Positions 26,547 through 36,282 of a DNA stretch of 64,000 nucleotides are shown here, piece by piece. Source of the stretch: UBA2834 sp963623365 (GTDB lineage Bacteria > Patescibacteriota > Saccharimonadia > Saccharimonadales > Saccharimonadaceae); contig CAVFJY010000004.1 of assembly GCA_963623365.1 (NCBI GenBank), positions 1-64,000 on the forward strand. Direction: 5' to 3'. Under the pieces are notes generated by a model that was given only the letters and a program-made list of their open reading frames with translations, ran no database searches and had not been told where the DNA came from. Numbering within the stretch: the first letter of the stretch is position 1; every line of letters starts with the position of its first letter. The position numbers and the translations under genes were made by a program.

Positions 26547-28530
26547 AGTTATACGTTATGCCGATAAGCTAAGAGGGCATTATGCCGAATTGGGACCGGT
26601 GCATGGCACGGTGTGGTTTTTGCGCGCGGTGCGGTTTAGGACAATGATGAAGATGGAAAAAGTTCTAAAAATTAATTTACGTCGCGCTGGAAACGTTAAT
26701 ACCAATAAAACCTTAAAAGGACATCTTCCGAAAACCGGCAGACAAGTTTTTATCTTTGCAAGTATTCCCTATTATGATATTGGCGGCGGTCAACGAGCGG
26801 CGCAGCTGGCGAAGACATTGAATTTATTTGGTTTTCGCGTGCACTATATTTATAGCAATCACTGCGCGGAAAGCAAGATTCATCGTATGGAAATCCCGAC
26901 GCTGACGCATAAATTTATCGATGATTATACAGAAACGGCTTTTGGCAAGTTGATTGATGCGGATGATCTAGTAATTGTGGAATTTCCGAACAAGAAATTT
27001 TTACCGTTTTTGCGAATTGCAAAGACGGCAGGCGCAAAAATCGTTTACGAGAATATCGATAACTGGGAGACCTCTCTTGGTGCGACGATGTTTGAGCGCA
27101 AGAATCTTAATCAAATTTTGAAACTGGCGGATTTATTGGTGGGGACTGCGGAATTTTTGGTTGAGCAGTTGAAGGGATACTGCAGAGAATTAAAATTGGC
27201 AGTGCCGATAATTTATAGCCCGAATGCGGTAGACGATGTTTTATTTGCGCCGAAAATAGAACGCGAATTGCCGGAGGATTTTGTAAAGGGCGAGAAAACC
27301 TTGCTTTACTATGGTTCACTCTGGGGCGAATGGTTTGACTGGGATTTGTTATTCGGCGTGGCGAAAGCTTTTCCGAAATATTCGATTCTATTGATTGGCG
27401 AAAAGGAAAATATTCGACAAATCGTAGATAAGGCGCCAAAAAATGTGCATTTTCTTGGCACGAAGAAGCAGGCGGACTTGCCGGCATATTTGCAATATTG
27501 CGATTATAGTTTAATTCCCTTCAAGGTTGATAAAATCGGCAAAGCAGTATCGCCTTTGAAGATTTTTGAATATATTTCGATGAATACGATGGTATTATCG
27601 ACGAGTTTGCCAGAAGTGACCAAATACCCAAATACCTTATGCGGTGATACGGTTGCAGAATGGTGTAGGTTATTGAAACAAGAACATAACGTGGATGAGT
27701 CGGCGCGAAATCGTTTTATGGATTCAAATATATGGTACAGTCGCTGTGCGCAGATTTTGCGCGAATTAGGTGAAAAACCTCAATCGCTGGATGATAAATT
27801 GAGTGTTGTGGTCCTGAATCATAATAATGCAGATTGTATTTGTGAATGTATTGATAGCTTGATGCGCCATTCGGCGGGCATGGACTGTGAGATTATTGTG
27901 GTAGACAACGATTCGACGGATGGGTCCTATGAGATTTTGAAACAAAAATATGCCAAGAAGATTAGATTAATTAAAAATAAGCAAAATGGTTGTTCGAGCG
28001 GACGGAATCTTGGCGCGAAGGCGGCGAAAGGTAAATATTTATTGTTTTTGGATAGCGATCAGTTTATCAAGCACGATTATTGGCTGGATCAATTTGTGCA
28101 ACTAATTGAGCGCGATGAAGTTGGCGCGATTGGCTGGGCGGCGGGCTGGGTAGGCAAAAAGGGTTCGATTGAGGCGCCAATCGTAGATTATTATCCATAT
28201 CGAGCGATGCGGGCAGATATGTTATCGCGTTGGGATGTTGATTATTTAGGGTCAGGCGGTATGCTACTGCGGCGAGCGGTATTTGATGAAATAGGCGGTT
28301 TTGATGAACGCTTTGATCCAACATGCTATGAAGATACGGACTTGTCTTTTGCGATCAGAAACAAGAATTATCAAATTCATTATTGTCCATATCTTGGCGT
28401 TTTTCATTTGCCGCATCAAACTACGAATGGTGGCGAATTGAATCATAAAGAGTTACTTGAAAGACATCGTGAATTATTTTTGGCAAAATGGCGCGAAATT
28501 AGTCCGCAACTATTTAAACATAGGAAATAA
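26539..28530 (+). CDS. Bifunctional glycosyltransferase (GT4-like + GT2)
   Basis: A 663-aa protein. Residues ~70-410 resemble GT4/GT-B enzymes: a glycine-rich start (YDIGGGQRAAQLAKTLNL), YSPNAVDD, LLYYGSLWGEWFDWDLL and K-I-F-E-Y-I-S-M-N-T. Residues ~418-660 are a GT2 domain: SVVVLNHNNADCICECI, EIIVVDNDSTDGS, and the DxD segment LLFLDSDQFI, then CYEDTDLSFAI. Its start overlaps the broken wecB-like gene by 8 bases and a GT2 gene follows 8 bases later, so it belongs to the second glycan operon. The acceptor is unknown. Confidence 0.85.
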   Translation: MTRVIRYADKLRGHYAELGPVHGTVWFLRAVRFRTMMKMEKVLKINLRRAGNVNTNKTLKGHLPKTGRQVFIFASIPYYDIGGGQRAAQLAKTLNLFGFRVHYIYSNHCAESKIHRMEIPTLTHKFIDDYTETAFGKLIDADDLVIVEFPNKKFLPFLRIAKTAGAKIVYENIDNWETSLGATMFERKNLNQILKLADLLVGTAEFLVEQLKGYCRELKLAVPIIYSPNAVDDVLFAPKIERELPEDFVKGEKTLLYYGSLWGEWFDWDLLFGVAKAFPKYSILLIGEKENIRQIVDKAPKNVHFLGTKKQADLPAYLQYCDYSLIPFKVDKIGKAVSPLKIFEYISMNTMVLSTSLPEVTKYPNTLCGDTVAEWCRLLKQEHNVDESARNRFMDSNIWYSRCAQILRELGEKPQSLDDKLSVVVLNHNNADCICECIDSLMRHSAGMDCEIIVVDNDSTDGSYEILKQKYAKKIRLIKNKQNGCSSGRNLGAKAAKGKYLLFLDSDQFIKHDYWLDQFVQLIERDEVGAIGWAAGWVGKKGSIEAPIVDYYPYRAMRADMLSRWDVDYLGSGGMLLRRAVFDEIGGFDERFDPTCYEDTDLSFAIRNKNYQIHYCPYLGVFHLPHQTTNGGELNHKELLERHRELFLAKWREISPQLFKHRK

Positions 28531-28538
28531 GATAAATC

Positions 28539-29477
28539 GTGGCGGCGCATAGACAAAACAAGGCATTAGTTTCAGTAATTATCCCCATGCATAATACGGG
28601 AATATCGTGCCTGAAATTAATTAAAGCCCTAAAAAAATCATCCTACCGAAATCTGGAAATTATCTGCATAGATGATGGCTCGACGGATGACAGCTTTAGG
28701 GTGATTGCGCGGTATGTCGCGAAACAGACGAATATTATCGTAAAGCACCAAAAGAATGCAGGGCCGGCGGCGGCACGTAATGCGGGCTTGAAGCTCGCGA
28801 CGGGTAAATACCTGACCTTTGTCGATTCGGACGATATAGTTGATCGGACTTTTGTTGAAAAATTAGTGGAAGCCTTTAATGATGAAACGATTTTAGTTTG
28901 TACAGCGATTCAGTATCGACGGGTCGCAAGCGGAGCGGTGCAGCCGGTTTTTATGCGAATTTTGCGTGAGCAAAAAGCGCAAGAAAGTTTTCGGGAATAT
29001 ATATTATATATGTTGCTGCAAGATGGACGTTTATATGGCGTCACAAATAAGATCTTTCGACGCGATATTGTGATGGAGCGAGGCCTGCGTTTTGACGTAA
29101 CGATGGACTTTGCAGAGGATACGAAATTTGTATTGGATTATTTGAATGCCTGTGAAGATTATTATATTAATAGTGGTATTATTCATACAATTTGCGAAGC
29201 ATTATATACTTATAATTATGGTACGGCGACAAGCATCGTATCGAAGTCGTCTTTGAGTTGGCCAAAGTGGCGGAATAGCTATCGAAATTTATGTGCTTGG
29301 ACGAAAAAGAAGATGACCTTGTTGGCGCGATGGCGTTTAGGGCAAATTTGGTGTCATTGGCGACTGTCGCATGCATTGGCGGTTGCGCGAGCGAATTTAA
29401 GTTTTGGACAAAAATTGAAATATTTAAATCTAATCGAACTATGCTTGGCGACCTTGCTACTAAAAGTTCGACATTAA
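28539..29477 (+). CDS. GT2-family glycosyltransferase
   Basis: A 312-aa enzyme with V-S-V-I-I-P-M-H-N-T, E-I-I-C-I-D-D-G-S-T-D-D-S, R-N-A-G-L-K-L-A-T-G and the metal-binding YLTFVDSDDIVD. The start codon is GTG at 28539, with no strong ribosome binding site but close coupling to the upstream gene. The C-terminus is basic. It probably adds a sugar to the glycan made by the neighbouring genes. Confidence 0.88.
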   Translation: MAAHRQNKALVSVIIPMHNTGISCLKLIKALKKSSYRNLEIICIDDGSTDDSFRVIARYVAKQTNIIVKHQKNAGPAAARNAGLKLATGKYLTFVDSDDIVDRTFVEKLVEAFNDETILVCTAIQYRRVASGAVQPVFMRILREQKAQESFREYILYMLLQDGRLYGVTNKIFRRDIVMERGLRFDVTMDFAEDTKFVLDYLNACEDYYINSGIIHTICEALYTYNYGTATSIVSKSSLSWPKWRNSYRNLCAWTKKKMTLLARWRLGQIWCHWRLSHALAVARANLSFGQKLKYLNLIELCLATLLLKVRH

Positions 29478-29486
29478 GGAGTAAGA

Positions 29487-30116
29487 ATGAAAATAACAAA
29501 ATTGGAGCACTCGGGGTTGATGGTCGAGAATCAAGGACGAGTGCTATTATGCGACCCGGTTGAAATCGAACAAAAATTGCCAGAATTTAAGAATGTGGTA
29601 GCGATGGTAATTACGCATGAGCATTTTGACCATTGCGATTTGGATATCATTGCGCGAATTCGGGCGCAAAATCCGCAAATGAAAACTTTTACGACTGAAG
29701 CGAATGCGACGCAGCTGGCGGACGCGACGGCGGTAGTGGATGGCGATATGGTAAATGTGGATGGTTTTGATTTGCATTTCTTTGGCGCGGAACATGCACG
29801 TATCGTGCCGAACATAATGCCCTGCCAAAATATTGGCGTAGTGATAAATGGCTGCGTGGCGCATCCCGGAGATGCCTTTGTACTGCCACCGGAGAAGGTA
29901 GCTGTCTTATGTACACCTGTGGCGGGACCGTGGTGCAAGACAATGGAGGTGTTGGATTATGTTCGCACCGTGCAGCCGCGGCTGGTGGTGCCACTACACG
30001 ATGCGGTATTATCGAAACTCGGCAAGAAGATTAATGATAGTTGGCTAAATGCGACAGCTACAGAAATTGGCGCAGAATATCGGGCGCTCGAAGTTGGTGA
30101 ATCGATTGAATTATAG
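29487..30116 (+). CDS. Metallo-beta-lactamase-fold hydrolase (UlaG-like)
   Basis: A 209-aa MBL-fold protein. MKITKLEHSGLMVE starts the fold, the zinc ligands appear in TITHEHFDHCD-like sequence (V-I-T-H-E-H-F-D-H-C-D, ~50-60), and later histidines G-A-E-H and V-A-H-P-G-D-A-F complete the site. This subfamily resembles UlaG/L-ascorbate lactonase and YtkL-like proteins. The substrate is not predictable. An AAGGAG ribosome binding site precedes the ATG. Confidence 0.85.
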   Translation: MKITKLEHSGLMVENQGRVLLCDPVEIEQKLPEFKNVVAMVITHEHFDHCDLDIIARIRAQNPQMKTFTTEANATQLADATAVVDGDMVNVDGFDLHFFGAEHARIVPNIMPCQNIGVVINGCVAHPGDAFVLPPEKVAVLCTPVAGPWCKTMEVLDYVRTVQPRLVVPLHDAVLSKLGKKINDSWLNATATEIGAEYRALEVGESIEL

Positions 30117-30133
30117 AATCGAAACACGGGCTA

Positions 30134-30142
30134 TGCTATAAA
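30134..30142 (+). promoter_or_regulatory. Extended -10 promoter
   Basis: TG-C-TATAAA upstream of the nucleotidyltransferase, with a leader holding GAGGTAAAT before the ATG. Confidence 0.5.
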
Positions 30143-30166
30143 TAGAGCAAGTAGATTGAGGTAAAT

Positions 30167-31075
30167 ATGCAGAAAACAACTCTAGTAATTATGGCGGCGG
30201 GCATTGGGTCGAGGTTTGGACAAGGGATTAAGCAGCTAACGGCAGTTGGACCGAGTGGTGAAATTATTGTCGACTATTCAGTATATGATGCACTAGCGGC
30301 GGGCTTTAATAAGATTATTTTTGTAATTCGGCAAGATATTCGTCAAGATTTTGAAGAAGTGATTGGGCGACGCATGCGTAAAATTTGCGCGGTCGAATAT
30401 GCTTATCAGGAACTGGAAGATATTCCTTTTGATTTTGACGTGCCCTTGGGGCGAACAAAGCCATGGGGGACGGGACAAGCTGTGCTGGCTTGCAAAGATT
30501 TGATTCATGAGCCCTTTGCGGTGATTAATGCAGATGATTATTATGGCAAAGAAGCTTTTTGTAAAGTTCATGATTTTTTGGTTGAACATGCGCAGGAGAC
30601 TGGCAAATATTGTATGCCCGGTTTTGTGCTGAAAAATACTTTGTCGGAACAAGGCGGTGTATCGCGAGGAATTTGTCAAGTTGATCGAAACGGGCAATTA
30701 ACAGAGATTATTGAAACGCATAATATTGTCGCGAAAACGGATAAACTGGCGATTTCGAAAGATGATGGGCATGAGATTCCGCTGTCTTCCCTTGCATCAA
30801 TGAATATGTGGGGTGTGACGCCGGATTATTTGAAGATTTTGGAGGCGGGCTTTTATGATTTTCTGCGTCAACAAAAAGAAGGCGATTTAAAATCGGAATA
30901 TTTATTGCCGATTATTATGGGCGAGCTGTTGCAAAAACGAACAGCGGAAATTACAGTTTTGCCGACGAGCGACAAATGGTTTGGTATTACTTATGCGGCC
31001 GACAAAGCAAAAGTCGTGAATGAATTTAGAAAATTAGTGAAAGCGGGCGTATATCCGACGCCACTCAATCATTAA
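30167..31075 (+). CDS. Sugar nucleotidyltransferase
   Basis: A 302-aa GT-A-fold nucleotidyltransferase. MAAGIGSRFGQGIKQL is the nucleotide-binding loop (the G-x-G-x-R-x-x-x-x-x-K-Q form with lysine K24 in I-K-Q-L); GTGQAVLACKDLI and AVINADDYYG give the metal-binding aspartates. It resembles UTP-/CTP-dependent sugar-1-phosphate transferases, but the exact sugar is unclear. Its stop overlaps that of the opposite-strand membrane-protein gene by 4 bases. Confidence 0.82.
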   Translation: MQKTTLVIMAAGIGSRFGQGIKQLTAVGPSGEIIVDYSVYDALAAGFNKIIFVIRQDIRQDFEEVIGRRMRKICAVEYAYQELEDIPFDFDVPLGRTKPWGTGQAVLACKDLIHEPFAVINADDYYGKEAFCKVHDFLVEHAQETGKYCMPGFVLKNTLSEQGGVSRGICQVDRNGQLTEIIETHNIVAKTDKLAISKDDGHEIPLSSLASMNMWGVTPDYLKILEAGFYDFLRQQKEGDLKSEYLLPIIMGELLQKRTAEITVLPTSDKWFGITYAADKAKVVNEFRKLVKAGVYPTPLNH

Positions 31076-31725
31076 TCTAGGCGCCACTTGGCTTTGCGGG
31101 CACGCCGGCGTTCGAGCCAATAATTGCTAATTTCAATAATGGCGATAATTTCGTTGGCGATGAGAATGGCGAGACTAAGCATGAAAAGAATGGACATGTA
31201 GCCGTTATATTCAGCAGTGTGCTGGAGCGAGCGGGTTTGACTAATGGCCGCCGCGGCGATGCTGATAATTAATAAAATGATATGTAGGTTGGCATATTTA
31301 GTACGGCCGAGTTGGTAATCATGCATGCCTGTCCAGCCGAGTAAAAGTGCGGTGAGAGTGAGGCTTTTATTGCCGAGCGTTTGTGTAGGATAGTGTGTTT
31401 TGCGAAAGAAATAATAATAAAGGTCGCGCAGCCACCATAAAATATTAATGAGCAGTAGCGCCCCCATGACAAAGTTGGCAGCGTGATAAAAAATATTGGC
31501 AGCAGTGTCAATACTGGGGGTGTAGAGATTGTCGATAAGTTGGTAGCTGGAGAGATTAATGCGTAGCCTTGCGCGGAGTTGCGTAAAATAAATAGTAGAA
31601 GTAAAAAAGCTGAGCAGACGCACGCTGCCGGCAAGATATTCGCCAAGATAAAAATTGCGTAAACCAAAAAGACCAAAGAGAACGGTATAAATGCCGGTAG
31701 CGAAGGGGTGAATTTTAGTTTTCAT
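31072..31725 (-). CDS. Multi-pass membrane protein (TM2-domain-like)
   Basis: A 217-aa protein with about five to six hydrophobic segments. The N-terminus (A-T-G-I-Y-T-V-L-F-G-L-F-G-L-R-N-F-Y-L-G-E-Y) and a middle repeat (L-L-L-G-W-T-G-M-H-D-Y-Q-L-G-R) both resemble TM2 motifs, in which G-x-x-G-x-H/R-x-F/Y-Y-L-G recurs. TM2 proteins are small membrane proteins of unknown role. The C-terminus is strongly basic (RRRARKAK). Confidence 0.65.
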   Translation of the reverse strand: MKTKIHPFATGIYTVLFGLFGLRNFYLGEYLAGSVRLLSFFTSTIYFTQLRARLRINLSSYQLIDNLYTPSIDTAANIFYHAANFVMGALLLINILWWLRDLYYYFFRKTHYPTQTLGNKSLTLTALLLGWTGMHDYQLGRTKYANLHIILLIISIAAAAISQTRSLQHTAEYNGYMSILFMLSLAILIANEIIAIIEISNYWLERRRARKAKWRLD

Positions 31726-31746
31726 AACTTGCTTAAGTTTATCTAA

Positions 31747-31755
31747 ATTATATCA
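31747..31755 (-). promoter_or_regulatory. Extended -10 promoter of the TM2-like gene
   Basis: TG-A-TATAAT, about 21 bases upstream of the ATG; a short leader without a clear Shine-Dalgarno. Confidence 0.55.
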
Positions 31756-31774
31756 TTGCGGGCTGAAAATAGCG

Positions 31775-31780
31775 TATAAT
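31775..31780 (+). promoter_or_regulatory. -10 box of the CapA-like gene
   Basis: TATAAT, 9 bases before the ATG at 31790; predicts a leaderless or near-leaderless mRNA. Confidence 0.55.
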
Positions 31781-31789
31781 TGGGCTTAT

Positions 31790-33034
31790 ATGAAACTGTT
31801 TAAAATCTTGGGGCGATTGGTTTGGGTGATAATTGCGATTTGTGCCGTGGCGGTAGTGACTTGCGTGATGCTGGTGTTTTTGTATGGTGCAAATGTGAAG
31901 ACATTCAGGGAGATAGATACGACGCCAGAAGTAGTGCGTGAGCCAGAAATTACGGGCGCGCAGATGCGCGTTTTGTTTGCGGGGACGACTTTTTGGGGGC
32001 GTCGGACGAATACGGATGCCCGCGCGTCGGAATTGGGGGTGAAATATCCTTTTTCGCAACTAGATACATTGGATCGCGCTAGTTATGATGCATGGATTGG
32101 TGGTTTGGAGTGCCCGGTAACGGATAATGGGCATAATAAAAGCGAGGAAGAAACGATTTTTAAGTTTAATTGCGACCCGGATTATTTACCGGAAGCGGCG
32201 AAATATTTTACGGCTTTTTTGCTGGGCAACAACCATGCGGGCAACCAAGGTAAAACGGGGTTGGCGACGACGCGAAATTATCTGACGCAAAATGGTATTC
32301 AGTATTTTGGCACACCAAAACGCACGGCAAGCGATACGAACGATCCGGAATATGCGAATGACGATGAGAACATAAATAATTGCGATATTGTGGTGCTGCC
32401 GGTGCGAATTAGTTTGGATGATGGTTCGGAGGATAAATATCAAATTCCTTTTGGTTTTTGTAGTGCGCACGGCGTGTATGGTGTCCCCGGTGAGGATTAT
32501 TTGCAGAATATGAAAACTTTTGCGCAGTATGTGCCGACGATTGCGATGCCGCATATGGGCGCAGAATATAAGACGTCACACGATACGATTCGACAGAATT
32601 TATATCGCAAAATGATTGATTATGGCGTTGAGGCGGTGATTGGTGACCATCCGCATTGGTTACAAGACGCGGAGGCTTACAAAGATAAGCTGATTGTGTA
32701 TTCGATGGGTAATTTTATGTTTGACCAAACTTTCAATGTAGAAGTGACACGCTCGGCGGCGATTGAAGCGAATGCGGTGATAGATATTGATGGCGTGGAT
32801 TTGCAGACATGGAATGAATTAGGCGAACAATGCCTGGCCGATAAGACGACTTGTTTTGAAAAAATTACTAGGGCGGAACTGACGAAATTGTCGATTGATT
32901 GGACTTATGATTATCACGGTACGACTTCAGCGGGTAATCGCATTACGCGCTTAGCGTCGGAAAGTGAACAGACTGCGATTGGCGCGCGCCTAAATTGGAA
33001 TGCTATTCCGGCGAGTCTGAAAGTTAGCAAATAG
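31790..33034 (+). CDS. CapA-family (PGA_cap) metallophosphoesterase-fold protein
   Basis: A 414-aa membrane-anchored protein. A hydrophobic segment (residues ~10-35) is followed by MRVLFAGTTFWGRR, G-G-L-E-C-P-V-T-D-N, F-L-L-G-N-N-H-A-G-N-Q-G, and later P-H-M-G-A-E-Y, G-D-H-P-H-W-L-Q and Y-S-M-G-N-F-M-F-D-Q, the conserved metal-binding set of CapA/poly-gamma-glutamate family proteins. Most homologues have an N-terminal anchor and face outward. A poly-glutamate role is only known for some members, so the substrate here is open. Confidence 0.85.
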   Translation: MKLFKILGRLVWVIIAICAVAVVTCVMLVFLYGANVKTFREIDTTPEVVREPEITGAQMRVLFAGTTFWGRRTNTDARASELGVKYPFSQLDTLDRASYDAWIGGLECPVTDNGHNKSEEETIFKFNCDPDYLPEAAKYFTAFLLGNNHAGNQGKTGLATTRNYLTQNGIQYFGTPKRTASDTNDPEYANDDENINNCDIVVLPVRISLDDGSEDKYQIPFGFCSAHGVYGVPGEDYLQNMKTFAQYVPTIAMPHMGAEYKTSHDTIRQNLYRKMIDYGVEAVIGDHPHWLQDAEAYKDKLIVYSMGNFMFDQTFNVEVTRSAAIEANAVIDIDGVDLQTWNELGEQCLADKTTCFEKITRAELTKLSIDWTYDYHGTTSAGNRITRLASESEQTAIGARLNWNAIPASLKVSK

Positions 33035-33092
33035 TTTTTGGTGGGGGTGGTAGCAAGTAGCCACTCGTCGCAAACTTTAATATGCGGCCTGC

Positions 33093-33809
33093 TTAACGGG
33101 GGCGACTGGCGGCGACTTTATGTGCGGCCTGTTCGATGCGATCGTTGAGCGGGGCGATTTTTGGTAGCTTGCCGCTTTGACGTTCAAGTGCTTTGAGGAT
33201 GAGAAAATCGGCGACGCGAGGATTCTTAGGTAGAATTGGGCCGTGCAAATAGGTGCCGATGCAATTGCGATAGCGAGCGCCTTCGGTGAGGTCTTCCCCG
33301 TTGTTGCCGGCACCAGACAGAACAGTACCAAAAGCGTGAATATCGTCGGCGCGATAAGTTAGACCGGAATGGTTCTCGTAGCCAACGACTTCACCAAATT
33401 CGGGTGTTTGGATAGTAATATTACCGATCAGGCGCGTGGGACCACCGATAGTTTTAATATCGAGGATGTGTGCGCCCTCAATGCGGTGTCCGTCGGAGGT
33501 CTCAAAATAATTACCAAAAAGTTGATAAAGACCGCAGATCACTAGAGCGGGGACGCCTTGTTCGATATAACTTTTAAGTTGGGATGCGATAGCTTGTAGG
33601 TCGGCTTCGATTTTGCTCTGCCCCGAATCTTGGCCACCACCGCCGAAAATAATATCAATGTTGTCAGGTACGGCGTCGCCCGGTTCGTGGTGAATGATAT
33701 TGGCCTTGATGTTCCGCCATTCGCAGCGACGCTTTAGAGCAAGAACATTGCCGTGGTCACCATAAAGATTCATTTCTTTAGGGTAGAGATGTAGGATGTT
33801 GATGGTCAT
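33093..33809 (-). CDS. gatD: Lipid II isoglutaminyl synthase, glutaminase subunit GatD
   Basis: A 238-aa class I (CobB/CobQ-like) glutamine amidotransferase. The nucleophile is in V-I-C-G-L-Y-Q-L-F-G (cysteine ~96), with a histidine in G-T-Y-L-H-G-P-I-L-P-K-N-P near 190; DIIFGGGGQDSGQ and GYENHSG are also typical of GatD. It supplies ammonia to MurT to amidate the D-glutamate of lipid II. Its ATG overlaps the TGA stop of murT (ATGA), the classic co-translation arrangement. It is last in the ABC-exporter/murT/gatD operon. Confidence 0.92.
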   Translation of the reverse strand: MTINILHLYPKEMNLYGDHGNVLALKRRCEWRNIKANIIHHEPGDAVPDNIDIIFGGGGQDSGQSKIEADLQAIASQLKSYIEQGVPALVICGLYQLFGNYFETSDGHRIEGAHILDIKTIGGPTRLIGNITIQTPEFGEVVGYENHSGLTYRADDIHAFGTVLSGAGNNGEDLTEGARYRNCIGTYLHGPILPKNPRVADFLILKALERQSGKLPKIAPLNDRIEQAAHKVAASRPR

Positions 33810-35041
33810 AAAATACTTCTCCCCGAGATTAATTTACGAATTTCGAGCATAGCGGTATAGGTTGCGAAAATGCGTTTCGGGCCTTTGCTGCTGTTGATAA
33901 ATTTTGGCACGGCAACGGCGAGTGCTTCTTCGATTTTATCGACGGTGATGTTGTCATATTTAAGTCGCAGGGCCATGTCGGTTGCACGGCTACCGGAAAC
34001 GATTTTGATATTTTTGAGTTGGCTAAAATCGACATTCCAGAGCCAAGATACGTCACGTCCGTCGGCAATATTATCATTGATGGCAATCATATAATCGTGC
34101 TGCTCGTCGGCAAAGGAAGCGAGGCTGAGTTGGAAGGCGGAAGGATTTTTGACGAGCAGAAGTTCAATCTCGACGCCATTAATTTGAAAGACTTCGCCGC
34201 GGCCGAAAGCGGATTCAATGTGGGCGAGCGTGTTGATGAATTCTTGCGGCTGGGCGTCGGGCAGAATTTCGCAACAAAGCGCGAGCGCACCAGCGGCGTT
34301 GTAGGCATTATAAATACCTTTGAGTGTGAGGTTGGCGTCGTAGGCTTTGTCGGCGATGGCGTAGCTGGCATGATTGTTGTGTAATTTGGCGAGAATGACG
34401 CTGGCGGGCTGATTGGAAACTTTAGTGGCGGATTTTTCAATGAGATTGTCGTCGGACGGAAATTGTTTGAGCATGGCGGGCGAGAGGCCAAAATAGACGG
34501 CATGCTGGGCATGCAATTTGCTCACGCGCGGGTCTTCGCGGTTTAGGATGACAGCTTTCTTAGCAGCCGTAGCGACTTGTTGGAGCAAGTCGGCGGTATG
34601 GTCGATTTCGCCAAAACGATCAAGTTGATCGCGTTGGACATTGAGCAGAAGCGCATAATTAATCGGTACGACTTCGCAGAATTTGACGGCATGTGCCTCG
34701 TCGAGCTCTAAAACCGCGATATCATAATCGAACTTGCCGCTAATTTTAATGCTTTTGAGGACAGCGGAAATGACGCCGCGAACAAAGTTGCTGCCAGATT
34801 TGTTGGTGAAAACTTTAAGACCCTGAGCTTGAAGTAGTTCGGTGACGATTTTGGTAGTAGTGGTTTTGCCATTTGTACCCGAAATTACTACGACGCCATA
34901 AGGCAATTTCGAGAGAATGTTGCGAACAAAATTGGGATTAGTGCGCTCAATTACTAAACCTGGTAGCGCGGAGCCGCCATTGCCACGTAGGCGAGTAAGT
35001 TTTTGGATAGTTTTGCCAAGCAGAATACTTATTTTTTCCAT
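33806..35041 (-). CDS. murT: Lipid II isoglutaminyl synthase, Mur-ligase subunit MurT, without the usual zinc ribbon
   Basis: A 411-aa Mur-ligase-family protein. The N-terminal G-N-G-G-S-A-L-P-G and the ATP loop VISGTNGKTTTTKI (~55-68) fit MurT; LELDEAHAV and LLLNVQRDQLDRFGE are conserved, and the C-terminal domain is of the DUF1727 type. MurT normally has a four-cysteine zinc ribbon in the central domain. Here that region (about residues 175-220, from VYFGLSPAML to ILAKLHNN) holds no cysteine. It overlaps the permease gene by 13 bases and gatD by 4. TGA is its stop codon. Confidence 0.9.
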   Translation of the reverse strand: MEKISILLGKTIQKLTRLRGNGGSALPGLVIERTNPNFVRNILSKLPYGVVVISGTNGKTTTTKIVTELLQAQGLKVFTNKSGSNFVRGVISAVLKSIKISGKFDYDIAVLELDEAHAVKFCEVVPINYALLLNVQRDQLDRFGEIDHTADLLQQVATAAKKAVILNREDPRVSKLHAQHAVYFGLSPAMLKQFPSDDNLIEKSATKVSNQPASVILAKLHNNHASYAIADKAYDANLTLKGIYNAYNAAGALALCCEILPDAQPQEFINTLAHIESAFGRGEVFQINGVEIELLLVKNPSAFQLSLASFADEQHDYMIAINDNIADGRDVSWLWNVDFSQLKNIKIVSGSRATDMALRLKYDNITVDKIEEALAVAVPKFINSSKGPKRIFATYTAMLEIRKLISGRSIL

Positions 35042-36282
35042 GTTGTGCGGGGGCTCCTGAGTAAATTTTTAAGGCTAAATTTGGCGGTAAAATCGATGGC
35101 GTTACGCTGAAAAAGATATGTGGCGAGTTTGGTCGTGAGTGCACTAACAATTATAATATCGGCGAAAGCGAGCCAAAATTCCCATGTTGGTAAGCTGCCA
35201 AAAATGGCGCGCAGCATGGCGGCAATGGGTGCGCTGGGCGGGAAATAAGTGAGAATGTAGGTAATAGCCTGTGGTGTGCCAGCAAAGCTACCAATGAAGA
35301 AAATGGGTAGAATAACGAGAATAATGATGACGGATGAGAATGAGTTGGCGTCTTTGGCGGTTGGGGAGACGGCGCCAATTGCAACACAGAAGGAGGTGAA
35401 GAGGAAGTAAGAAGCAATGAGAAAAAGTGCATATTTAATGAGGCTGAGTACGTCGAAGCTGAGCGTGATGTCGAACGGGATGGCGTCGTATTTGAGACAG
35501 ACTTGGTAAAGAATGATGACGGGGATAACAAGGATAGTGAGCTGAATGAGGCCAAGAATCATCAATGAAATAATCTTGCCAACGATGAGATTGGTTGGAT
35601 TGATACTAGTGAGGACGAGTTCACTAATACGATTTTCTTTTTCTTCGGTCATGGCGGCGATGATGCGGTTACCGAGTACGACAATGAGCAAATAAAACAT
35701 GACGAGTGCGAGAGCGGGTGCGAGGAGATTGCTGATAGTTTCGGTGGAGTCGACAACGTGGTCGTCGGTGTGGTCGTAGGTGGTTGTTTGGTAATTAATG
35801 CCACCGGTGATAATGGTATAGTCGATGGCGGAAACGTTAGTGAGTGCATTGCTAGAGAGAAGAGTGCGCAGAGGCGTAGAATAATCGTCGAGAATTGAGG
35901 CGTATTCGGGTTTAGTATAGATTTCGACGGTAGAGTTCTCGGCAAAATCGGCGGGAATGTAGTAAAAGACATCGATAGTTTGGGCTTTGATGTCGGCAAT
36001 GCCGCTAGCTTTGTTATCGTAGATGACGAGGCTTTGCTCGTCACCGTTGGTGTTGATGAAAGTGGTATTCTGGAGATAACCGGATGCGTCATAAATGGCG
36101 AGCGACAATGTTGAGGTGTCAGTGCCGCTTTCGATGCTTTCGCCAGCTTGGTAGCCAGCCAGGCCGGCAATCCAAATATAGATAACTATCAGCGCGGGTA
36201 CGAGAATTGCGGCGAGCCAAAAGCTCGGCTTTTTCAAATTACGCAATACTTCAAAACGAATAACTTGCCAGATTTTATGCAT
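35029..36282 (-). CDS. ABC-2-type exporter permease (NatB-like)
   Basis: A protein of about 417 aa with one N-terminal membrane segment (LAAILVPALIVIYIWIAGLA), a ~150-residue extracytoplasmic domain, and five to six C-terminal segments, the layout of NatB/YhaP-type ABC-2 permeases (V-L-G-N-R-I-I-A-A-M-T-E-E-K-E-N-R-I-S-E-L-V-L-T signature). The ATG at 36282 is chosen because it overlaps the ATPase stop by 8 bases; an upstream in-frame start at 36324 would overlap too far. Related pairs export sodium or peptides, but the substrate is unknown. Confidence 0.85.
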   Translation of the reverse strand: MHKIWQVIRFEVLRNLKKPSFWLAAILVPALIVIYIWIAGLAGYQAGESIESGTDTSTLSLAIYDASGYLQNTTFINTNGDEQSLVIYDNKASGIADIKAQTIDVFYYIPADFAENSTVEIYTKPEYASILDDYSTPLRTLLSSNALTNVSAIDYTIITGGINYQTTTYDHTDDHVVDSTETISNLLAPALALVMFYLLIVVLGNRIIAAMTEEKENRISELVLTSINPTNLIVGKIISLMILGLIQLTILVIPVIILYQVCLKYDAIPFDITLSFDVLSLIKYALFLIASYFLFTSFCVAIGAVSPTAKDANSFSSVIIILVILPIFFIGSFAGTPQAITYILTYFPPSAPIAAMLRAIFGSLPTWEFWLAFADIIIVSALTTKLATYLFQRNAIDFTAKFSLKNLLRSPRTTWKK